Shown here in pieces: positions 42,601 to 54,600 of a stretch of DNA of 64,000 nucleotides; the stretch's first letter is position 1; every line of letters starts with the position of its first letter. The position numbers and the translations under genes were made by a program. Source of the stretch: Siphonodentalium dalli (Eukaryota > Mollusca > Scaphopoda > Gadilida > Siphonodentaliidae); NCBI GenBank assembly GCA_032622095.1, contig CP136064.1:264473863-264537862 (forward strand), read 5' to 3'. The notes under the pieces are model-generated. The model saw only the letters and a program-made list of their open reading frames with translations. It did not search any database and was not told where the DNA came from.

Positions 42601-45600
42601 TATATCGTCTCATTCACGGTTATATATCGTCTCATTCACGGTTATTATTGTTATATATCGTCTCATTCACGGTTATATATCGACTCATTCATGGTTATTA
42701 TTGTTATATATCGACTCATTCATGGTTATTATTGTTATATATCGTCTCATTCACGGTTATTATTGTTATATATCGTCTCATTCACGGTTATATATTGTTA
42801 TATATCGTCTCATTCACGGTTATTATTGTTATATATCGTCTCATTCACGGTTATTATTGTTATATATCGTCTCATTCACGGTTATTATTGTTATATATCG
42901 TCTCATTCACGGTTATTATTGTTATATATCGACTCATTCATTGTTATATATTGACTCATTCATGGTTATTATTGTTATATATCGTCTCATTCACGGTTAT
43001 ATATCGACTCATTCATTGTTATTATTGAATAAGGGACAATTCCATTCATTACGTTGGACTGGAATAGTCAAATAACCCAGGGCAGAAAACAATGGAATGA
43101 GTTTTACCTGAATGGAGAAATCTAAACATAAAACAGCAATGGCCACAAGACTAAAGTGCATTTTAAATATTGAAACCCAATTCGAGTGTGTTGATAAAGT
43201 CACGATTTAGAACATCTGTGAACGTTATTGATACTCATAATAAAACCAATCAGATTCTTGCTTCTTTCATAATAACGTTAAGCAAAAATACCTTAATTTA
43301 GAACAACTTGACACTGAGCACCAAAAACTTAGATATAAATAATTGTAACTTTCTTTCAATTACTCTTCATCATTCCATTAATTTGCCCTCGACAATGCAA
43401 TGTCGTACTGAGTCCAGTGTTCTGAATGGAATTGTCCCCAAGTGGTTTACAAGGAACAGGTTGCAGCGAAATGGTTTATAGTAGAACCACAGTCGTCATG
43501 GGAACCTATGTCATAATTTTAACAAAAATAATAATAACGCCTAGCAATTTCAACATTTTAGTTTTTTCTATATTATCCAAAGATATCAGCAAAAAGCTAT
43601 CCCAAAAATTCATCTCGGATACAAGAAAATAATAAATATAAAGATAAAAAATGGGGGACTCACGACAATCGGATTCGTCAGAGCTATCACGACATTCTCT
43701 GACTCCATTGCATACTGCTGATTGAGGGACGCACTGATCGTATGCAAGACATTTAAATTCTCTTGGTCCGCAGGTGAAAGCTGTGAAAGAATACCTTTGT
43801 TATTTATCGACTCATTCACGGTTATTATTATATATCGACTCATTCACAGTTTTATTATATATCGACTCATTCACAGTTATTATTATATATCGACTCAGTT
43901 ATTGTTGAATAAGGACAATTCCATTCATTACTCTGGACTGGAATGGTCAAATAACACTCCATGACTGGAGCTACCAGAAATTTTGCGAAAACCCTATGCC
44001 AATGCATTCTCTTATATATGAAAGTCTCACATAGGGAGCCTCCCATATATAAGTGAATGCATTCGCCTAACAATAATTACCTTGACCTTGTAAGCCAGTG
44101 CATTCTCTTATGTATATGAGGCTCCCTATGGGAGGCTCGCATAAATAAGAGAATGCACTGGCACATGATCTTTAATGCTGCACCAGCGCAGCTCCCTTCA
44201 AGAAAGGGTGAAATATTAAAACCCTATTCGAGTGTGTTGATAAAGTCATGATTTAGTCCATGTGTGAACATTATTGATATTCATAATAAAACCAATGAGA
44301 TTCTTGCTTCTTTCATAATAACAAAAATACCTTAATTTAGAACAACTTGACACTGAGCACCAAAATAATTTTAACTTTCTTTCAATAGCGCTTCATTATT
44401 CCATTAATTTGCCTTAAGCAATGCAATGCTACACTGAGTCCAGAATACTGAATGGAATTGTCCCCAAGTGGTTTACAAGGAACAGAGTTCAGAGAAAAAG
44501 TTTAGAGTAGAACCACAGTCGTCATTTGGAATCACAGGGCTAGGAACCTACGTCAACATTTTCAAGAAAATGGCGGCAAGATATAACGCCTGGCAATTTC
44601 AATATATTAGTTTTTTCTATATTTTCGACAGATATCAGCAAGCTATTGGACAAAAATCTATTCCAACAACTTATCTTGGATACTGTAGCAACTGAATATC
44701 TATAAAAATTTGTATGTAAGGAGTTTTTTGTTTTAAAATTGCGACCGAAGTCATTTGAACCCTTACATCTTTTCAATAAAAGCATCTCTAGTAAGTGGTA
44801 AAATACACCCTTTAGCCATTTTGAATTGTACTATCGCAAATTACAATAACAATTTGAGCTTACAAAGAATATCTGATATACCCCTAATAAATTATGTCCA
44901 GTGTTATTAGAATCAGGCCTGAGAATGTCATCTGTGCGGGGTAGCGTCACTTAATTCACCCTCTGGGGACCTCATTCTGCAAATGTCCGGCACATATTGT
45001 CAGGTTAGATTAGAATCGTTATTCTGCTATTAGTATTTTTCCTGTTAAGTAAGATGGTGAAAATCTAACAGTAAAATTAAATGCTAAAATTATTTCCAGA
45101 ATGACACAAAGAAAAAAAGACAGGAAAGGATTAAATCATCAAATAGAAGAGAAAAATAGACAAAAGTCTGCAAAAGTAAGAAGAAATTAGTGGATTTGAA
45201 GAAGAGACAATAGAAGATAAGAGGCTCTCATGTGGCACAATCAACCAAACTAGGTCATCACTTACACACTCGTGTTTCTTCAGCTATAAGAGGATCAAAC
45301 GTAAGACATCATCAACAGGTCTGCCATTTTGAAATTGTCGAAGGGCCATAAGGCCAAAGCAATTTTACTACTTTGTTTACAATCATCAAGGATAAAAACT
45401 CAAGAGGTACATCTATGAGAGCTGTGTATGAGTCGTGGCATAAAGAAATGTGTGCTTGAGTTGAACCCACGAACAGAAATTGAATTATGTCTGTTAATGT
45501 TAATGCACTTGCGTCGCGAAATAGCCACATAGTAAACATTCCAGGATGCATTAAATATTTGAGACGTGTGCTTGAGTTGAACCCATAAACTGAATTTGGC

Positions 45601-48600
45601 CAAAATCAAATTATGTTTGTTAATATCTCTTATCACCTCTCATAACCCTCCCCTTCTGTTTCTCTCTCTCTCGCAACCAAATACAATGATATATACACTA
45701 ATTGGATTATGTTTGTTAACCCTTTACCCAACAGAAGGGCCCTGTGCCAATGCATTCTCTTATATATGCGAGTCGACCATAGGTCGCCTCGCATATATAA
45801 GAGAATGCATTGGCTTAACACATTAACAATTATAAAATTGTTAAAGAATATAAGAAAAAATGGTAAAAAGTGTTAAAAAAAGATTTTTTTTAGGCCAATG
45901 CATTCTCTTATATATGCGAGGCGACCTATGGTCGACTCGCATATATAAGAGAATGCATTGGCACAGGGCATAACTGTAACCATCACAATGTGGTCAATGA
46001 GCCGGTTCCAATGATATCCATATTTGTATGGTTCTATTGAGACAGACCGAAGATATTTTAGGCTGTTGAAGCTTTATTTGGCCGGTTTTGGCCGGTTTGT
46101 TGGGTAAAGGGTTAATGTAATTACAATTACGTCGTGAAAAGACACACAGTAAACATTCCAGTAGGCATAAATCCTGGAAATTAATTGAGCAGGATTGGTT
46201 TACGAACTCATCCAAGAGACTCATTAGTAAAAGTCACTATCCAAATTTGATCAAGTCGGATTACGTTTGTAAAGAGCTATCGCGTTTATTTCACGAAATA
46301 GACAACTGATAAACAATCCAGGAGGCGTAACTCCTAGAAAAACATCTGGGCAAAAATGGTTGTCAAACCAAGGGAGTCATGAGTAAAAGCCAATTTCCAA
46401 ATTTTGATCAAAATCAGACTATGTTTTTTAGAGATACCCTGCTTACATCATGACATGGACGGACAGATGGACACCCTAAATATTGAAACTTACGACAATC
46501 GCTCTCATCTGTTCCATCTTCGCAATCGCTAAAACCGTTACATACGGAAGAACCAGGAACACACTGCTCATACTGAAGACATTTAAACTCTCCAGCCCTG
46601 CATCGTACGGCTGAAGAAAACATTGAAATAATACATCACTGACAAGGGAAATGAATCACAAGTTATACAAATTACCAAGAAATGCATAGGCCATTAAAAA
46701 TAAAAGGCTACTAAGCCACATGTACTTTATTTGGTGGCTTTTTTAGAAATGAAAATTTTTATTCTGGGAACAATCATTGAATCAGACTTTGCTTCCAGCT
46801 GTCTATGTTGTTAAGACACCAAGTTTTATTTGATTAGACACCAGAATATAAGTTAATTTGGAGTTTCAGCAAGTATATATGCAATGCAATTGATTCAAAT
46901 TTGAAATTCAAGATGGCTACTGGTGCTCAGGTTTTTTTTTACGAATTTAAATAAATCTTAGTGAGTACTTACGGCAACCACGTTCATCACTTCCATCATT
47001 GCAGTCTCGTCGTCCATCGCATTGGCGGTTAGATTCAATACAACGATCCTCTCGTGAGCATTTGAACTGGTTATCATTACAGCTGAATGCTGGAGTGAAA
47101 AAATTTAGCAGAATTAAGATTTATTGTAATTGAACATAGTACTATCTTCAAGCCTTGAAATAATGTGTCTGTCATTTTCAGAATGAGGTACCAAGAGGGT
47201 GAATTTAGTGACGCTACCCTGCACAGTGGGCTAGCATCACTAAATTCACCCTCTGGGGACCTCATTCTGCTTAGGCCTCATCTTCTGGTATCTAGTCTCA
47301 AATTAACATTGTTTTAAGTTACTTATTCCCTTCTGTTCAGTTTCTATATCCCTTAATTTGCAGAAGATAAAATGCATAATTGAGGTGACTAATGGGTGAA
47401 CACCACCAACTTCAACTGGGAATCTTCAATCTTATCCTAGGCCTCCCACAGCAGTTGAGTCCTCAGCAGAATTATGTTCCCAGAGGGTGAAATTGGTGAC
47501 GCTACCCCGCAATATGAGATAGGGTCACTAAATTCACCCTCTGGGGACCTCATTCTGCAAATGACAGGCACACTATATCAAGGCTTGACTATCTTTAGCA
47601 CACATAATTTTCCATGATACTATCTAAGCAGTTGAATAAGTACAGATTATGTATGAGAATTCACCATATGGGAACCTCATTCTGCTTAGGCTTCATCATC
47701 TCTGGAAAGTTTCTTTATTATCAAATATCTATAGAAACTTCTTCACATAGATTTTATTTCTTTTTAAGTTTAGTTTCTCTATATCCCCAAATTGGCAGAT
47801 GAAACTTTGCATAATTTAGGTTCCCAATGGGTGTACATCACAACATTCACCATTTGGGAACTTCAATCAGAGTCTATGTCTCCCATAGCAGATGAGACAA
47901 TGCAGAATGAGGTCCCCAGAGGGTGAATTTGGTGAAGCTAGCCTGCTACTCGGAACTGCGAGTAAGAATTATGTTATTTTCTCGCAAACACCCAAAAATA
48001 TAACCAGCAAAATAAAAAGATGCTTTCCTCATGGTACGTTAAGCTCTATTTCTATGTTCTATTCCAAATCTGTCCTGGAAACAGGTAAGTACTGTGAACA
48101 GTCCGATGATAAGCATCCTAATTTTGCACAAACAAGTAGCAAGATTTTTTTTTTCAAACACCTATTCGTCGGTGTCTCGGCATAAAATCTCACCGAACAT
48201 GGGTTCTATATTAAATACCTTTAGTTATCAACAGTTATGCATAGATGTTGAAATAAAAAATTGCTTATCAACCATAGATTTCACCATGATTTTTTTAAAT
48301 CAAAATAAACCACTTTTTATTCCTTTATAGACAATTAATATATGCAATCTATAAAATACAGTTTTTTTCTGTATTTTATAGCTATTTGTAGTCTTAAAAT
48401 TGGGATTTTTAAATTTCTGTTGTAGTTGTTGGAATTGTGACACTGAAGAGAATTAAATGCAGCTGAAATTATAAACTAAAATTAATACAATAGGCCAAAC
48501 AAAAAAAGATATTTGATTCTCAGGCAATTTTAAAAAAAAATCAATGCAGGATCGAGTTTTATTTTTATTTTTTATTTTTTTCTGCCCATAGTAAGCATGG

Positions 48601-51600
48601 GTAATTATACCTTCCCAGTTCCAGAAAATATAGGGATAACTTTGTAATGGATATAAACTAATTTAATCTGATATAAAGAATGACAAATTATGACATTGTA
48701 CTACCTGTACATCATATAGGGATTATCTAGAATGATATATATTTTAATTTTGGCACAATAATTTTTAACACTACATATCCGATTCATATAAAAATACGGA
48801 ACGTAAATACAGTTGAAACGAAAATATAAAGTGATCTTCCAATCTATCATAGAAAGTTTTGATTCACTTATTACACTGACTATTTAGAGACTGTATACAG
48901 TAATGCTCTAATTAATCGACCTCTTAACCAAAGCAGAATTATGGGTAACTTTTCAGGATTTAGTCGGAAATATGGCTTGTTGCCATTCATCGGAAAGCTC
49001 TCGGGGAGATTAATTAGAGCATTACTGTATGTACCGCAATGGATGATAGACAAATAACCATCATAAACATGGCTAATATACATGTACATCACTTGTAAAC
49101 TGCTCCCGTTTTCAATTGCAATAGCATAGCAAGTGGAAAAACTCTATCTTGCAGGGTTACTTACTTGCTGTGCAAAGGTTGCAAAGGTCAGGTTGATGGA
49201 CGACTCATTCAATATCCAACTTCCTGCTTTTATCGGAATATATCAACACATTTGACCAATAAACATGGGGGTTTGGACAGCCTGTGGTGACAATATACCT
49301 GATAGTTATCGTTGCCTATGGTCTTTTGTTGAAGACACAGTTGTATTTAGCTCCTATTCAATATTTCAAACATAATTAATTTCCGTGTGACAGTTTCCTA
49401 TGTTGTGTTACCAGTCTTCAACTATGGTTGAAATCCAAAATCAGAATAAAACGGTCCAACCCGGGCCATTTTTTTCGATGCGGCAATGCCTGAGAATCAA
49501 AACCCATTTTTGTTTGGCCTTATTTGAGTGTCTCATAGATTGGCTACATACCTTCGTAATTCATAATGGCTCTGATAGCAAATGTTCTGCGTCCAGTTTT
49601 GTGTATTTCTGTCCTCATGTCAATTGGAACATTGATCCTGATGGTGGCATTGTAAATTCCAGCGTATATCGTATCAAAATACTCATGGTCTTGCACCTTA
49701 CCATCTTCCTCGCGCGAGAAATCAATTACTCCCTCCTCGAACCTGTTAGGGTAGTAGATGCCGATGAAGTCACCTTCCTGGACGGGCACTTGGTAGGGTA
49801 GGTCAACACGTTGGCCACCTACTTCAGCCTCTGGTAGCTCAGTCCTGTGTATTAAGACATACTGTTCACCGATCTTCCTCCAGACGCTGGCGTAAGCGAT
49901 TCCGTATGGAATGACTCTGTAATACTCCCAGGCAGTCAGCCAGCCGTCACACGGGAAGACGTTTCCGTACATAATATTTGCCCACGTATCACCTCCAGTT
50001 CCTTGGATTCTTGCTGGGATTCGTCCGACAAACTTATCACACTCCTTGGCTAAAATGGTTACAGATTAGGATTAAATTTTACATGTAAATAGAAAGATGT
50101 TGACCATAAACTGTCTGTAATCATTTGATCAGAATAGTAGCTGGAATGGAATATCAATTTCCTAGATATTTAGATTTATCCGATAGTTAGCCCCTAAAAA
50201 ACCCGGCCAGAATTTTTTTATGAATGATACAAACAACATGGTAATTATAATGAAAATGAATTTATGGCCGGATTTAGTGTACATTACCGCTTTAACATCA
50301 TCTACTAAATTCAATTCGAGTCTCGCTAAAGCTCGGGTCGAATCAAATTCAGTGCACTTGGTTAACAAATTTCGTATAGAATTGCAACTCATTAGAGATC
50401 CTCTGTTTGTTGCACTAACATTTCTATATATTTTACAGTGATACATTTAAAGAGATGGCACTTTGTTCTTATGTTCATTATTGATAGTTCGATAATAATT
50501 TTTTTTCGCATATTGACCCATTGTTATGTAAACAAAATTGTTACAGTGATTTTCAACAAACAATACTAATTGATTAGTAAGTTCAAATATTTCAGTCTGA
50601 TTTTCAGAATATTTTTCAATGCTTTGACTTTTCGAATGTTTTGAATTTTATTCACAGTGAGGGAATCACGTGGTTTCGAGTTGATGAGTATCACGCATTC
50701 AAAATGGCCGAGGCAATCGCAAACGCGACCATAAATGAGAAAAAAGGTAAAAAAAAACTATGATATTGAATTATTACATAGTATTTTGGCAGCTATGAGC
50801 ATATGCTATACTATTTTTCAAACAAGTTGATACCTCATTTGTGTCCAAAGTTGTGCCCAAAGTTGTTTGCTCTAACAATCTGACCAAAGTTGTCAGTTGA
50901 AGGATTCTCCCAGATGTATCAACTTGTGTATTCCACAAACCTCCAACTGTCGTGTGACAGCCACGCTTCATTGAAAACACACTTCCCATTATTATTTGGA
51001 GAAAGGTATATAACTCGTGTGCAAAATAATTCTATGAATGGGCAATGCCATGTTTTCCAAGAAAGCCTATAAAATCGTGGATTGCCAGTAGCGAAACAAA
51101 CTGTCGGCCTGTGACTCGTGATTGTGTGTACCCCCCCCCCCCCCCACATCCCCCTGTACTCATCGATTATCAGTCACTGCTTGGTGATTTATGCAGAAAA
51201 CAACAAGATTGCTTCAGTGAGTAAACCTTTGGTTATTACATTCAAGCACTTTCAAGCATCTTATTTTGTATTTCAGGGAAAATTCAATGACTTTCAAAGA
51301 CTTGAAAAATCTGAAATAAAAATCAATCACTTTCAAGAAATTCAAATACGAACCCTGAGATAGTTCAGCACTTAGACAATATATGCCCACATGAATAATA
51401 AAAACTCAACTATAAATGCAAAAGACCCATAACTTACACCAGCCCAGAAAACACGTAAACAAGTAAAATATATATATATGTTCATTAAATCAAATTGAAA
51501 TAATCCTTGATAAAATTACAGATATTATTAAGTCGAGAGGAACTGAAAAATAATATAAAGAATGATGATATATGTTGCCCAACAATGGTGAAAGCAAAAT

Positions 51601-54600
51601 TATTCACGATTAATCATTATTCATCTGAAGATCGTTTTTATCAACCAACTCTCTAATACGTCCAATCAAAGGACACTAATGGAAATAAAGTTGCTGAAAG
51701 TACAACAATGCTTTCTTGTTACTGTTGGCACTATCACAATATCCAAATTGTCGTAAGTATCTTCAAAATTAATTTTATACCTGGAAACTATCTAAAAAGA
51801 ATTGAGAAACCTTAGTATATAGTAACAATTGAATAATGAATAAATAGCATCAAATGGAAATTCTTAAGAAAAAAATATAATAGTTGTATGACCTATTTTT
51901 AAAGAAAGATCTGCATAGCTTATATCTGAATTTTTAGCCTATTCTTCCAACTTCAAATTAATTTTTTACCCACCTTGTTCAATGAAACGCGTCAAAAATT
52001 GTGCAAAGGATGAATTCGGCTGTGCAAACAAAAGTCTGAACAAAAAACTCAAACAGCATTGTCACAATTAATCTAGCATCGTCAATGATATCTATCTAGC
52101 GAAGTGTTGATAAAAAGAAGAAAGTTGAGTGCACTTTGATGGAAATCAACAGTGAGTGAATTGCAGGGAGTGCAAAAAAGATGGCAGAAATAATAAGCAG
52201 AGTATGTGATTCTGGCCATGTGATCATTTCCAATAAAATATTTATAACCCAAAGTAAATACAAACTGTTTGAGGTCAGTTTTTACTGAGCTTTCATGTTA
52301 CCCAATAATTTGTGCATCTGTAATTACCAACTGTATTATGATGTATTGTCTTAACTCACGCTGATGCTCAGGCACTTTTCCACTGAAAAAATGTAGCATT
52401 CAACTAGTATTGTCAAAAATTCCAGCCGCGGAGATAATACAATTTCATAACCCATAATGCTTGAACTACGCACAATTGTAAACTAATACTCATCGATTTG
52501 GGATGAATTTTCACCAGTAAACAAACGATAACTATTCCTCAAAAAGATTCCTCATCGCATATAATTTATACATAAGAATGAAGTTGCGTGCATGCAGCCA
52601 ATTTGGATATAAAATTATGACAATAACTAATTTATTCTGTATTCTATTCAGTCACCCCAGCGGAGTGTTCTATATCATTGTATTACATGATCTGACCCGT
52701 ATTTCATTAAACCCATTTTATAATAATGATATACAATGGTCAATGTATAACAGGAAATAGTGCCAGGTGTACCCAAATGCATTATTTTTGCGCTAATGTG
52801 ACCTTTGACTTCCTGCTTGTCGTCTGTTTACATTTCGTACACTAAATCAATGTGTGTGACTATTGTTGACTTAGTTTGAACAAATATTTCTTTAAATTTA
52901 AGCCATTAAATCATCAAAGAGTCCTATTTATCTGGGTCTATTTCTTTAGTTTACACATGCATAGTTACATGAAACGCCTTATAGAAGCCGCTGTTAGTTT
53001 CATGTCCCAATTATTGATTTAAGTATATTTTATGGAGGTTTTGGATCGTGAAATAAATAGAATCTACAACTCATCCATAGTTTATAGCGAAATTTACAAA
53101 ACTCTTCCAGTAAATTAGGTCTGGACTCATTTTGTAAATTTCGCTATGAACCTGAGACTAGTTAGATCCTCTATTTAATGACAGCTTTGAAAATAAAGAA
53201 TGCAGTGCAGCAAAAGAAATAAACAATACATAACCCTGAATTTCATGATGGGAGCCACGCTGGTGCAGCATTAAAGGTCCTGTGTCAGTGCATTCTCGTA
53301 TATATGCGAGTCTCCCAAATATAAGAGAATGCACTGGCTTACAAGGTAAATATTGTTAGGCCAATGTATTCTTGTATATATGCGAGGCTCCCAATGGGAG
53401 ACTCGCATATATAAGAAAATGCATTGGCACAGGGTTTTCAAAAAATTGAATAAAACTCCAGTCATGAAAGGGTTAAACGGTTGAATTGAAGTTGAAAGAT
53501 TGAAAGATTAAAAGCATCGGAAGAATGGAAGGGCAAACGACTTGAATTGATTACCATACAAAGTCATTGTTTCTCTATCTTGTCCATACCGATTATGAGC
53601 GACACACTCATAATCCCCAAAATCTCGATCACTGAGGTTTCGTATCCTCAAATTAAGAGTGATTTCCTTCGCACCCTGTCGTACACGGACTTCAAACTTT
53701 CCCCGTCTTTCACGAATCTCAACCCCATTTTTCCTCCAAGATGCTACACCAATTGGATCAGCATGGACTATACATGTTAGAGTCACATCGTTTCCTCTGA
53801 ACTCGCCCAATCTTAGGTTGGGGAGTGTTACTTTTGGTGGCAGATTTGAGTCTAAAAATTGTTTCAAAATTAAAGATGTATTCTGGGTTCCAGATCTCTA
53901 GTTATAACAACATAAAAATATAAATTAAAGGTACTCAATCCGATTCGATGGTCCCCATATAATCAGATTCCAACAACAACACATTTATAGATATGCAGCT
54001 TCAGTGGTCAGAATCATTTAATAGCTCAAAAATAATGCTAACTGGGCCGCTAAGTCTTGATGATGAAAATTAATAGATTTGAAAAATCGATATCTGATAA
54101 CTCTGAGCTTTGTTAAGGTGTGTTCCTCAACACAAATCAAATATTTTTTTACCCCTGAATCCAAATAAATAGTAATTGACGGGCGCTTAACCCTTTCAGT
54201 GCCAGATCCGATTTTTGTATCAACCCATATTTCCTTGATCATTTTTCAAATTTGATCATTTTTCAAATTTATTGATTATAATAATGTGATACATTGATGG
54301 AAAGAGCTCTTAGAGCTCTTTCCATCAATGTATCACTTTATTATAATCAATAAATTTGAAAAATTATCAAGGAAATATGGGTCGATACAAAAATCGGACT
54401 TGGCACTTAAAGGGTTAATCGGATTATGCATCTTTAATATTGTTTTCTGCTTTGTTCTGTAGAAAAAATGCTGAAAACTAAATATGATGAACAAACTAGA
54501 CCTATAAATACCAAAAGAATATCATGTTGTTATTGAAAAATTAATCCATATTTTGTTTGGTGTCCACCTAAAACATAGAAAGGATATGAAATATCTATTC

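Larger units (their letters stand above)
36517..44390 (-). repeat. Four-fold segmental duplication carrying LDLa exons E9-E12
   Basis: Each unit contains an LDLa exon with gtgagt donor, a minisatellite, 'gaataagggacaattcc', 'aacagcaatggccacaaga', 'ttaaatattgaaaccc' and 'aataaaaccaatgagattc'. Exon ends are 1694 bp (E9-E10), 1783 bp (E10-E11) and 3583 bp (E11-E12) apart; the long spacing is explained by a larger array and later insertions. A fifth flank without an exon follows at 44.2-44.4 kb. Confidence 0.9.

Noticed and set aside
36662-43075. Long plus-strand open frames (up to 293 codons) of repeated [12 protein letters not shown]-type sequence
   Set aside because: They are translations of the 31-bp minisatellite, which lacks stops in all three plus frames. 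Unit length is not a multiple of three, and the LDLa exons lie on the other strand.
49400-49801. Plus-strand ORF of 133 codons
   Set aside because: Antisense to E6; no domain, and codon use is dictated by the opposite strand.
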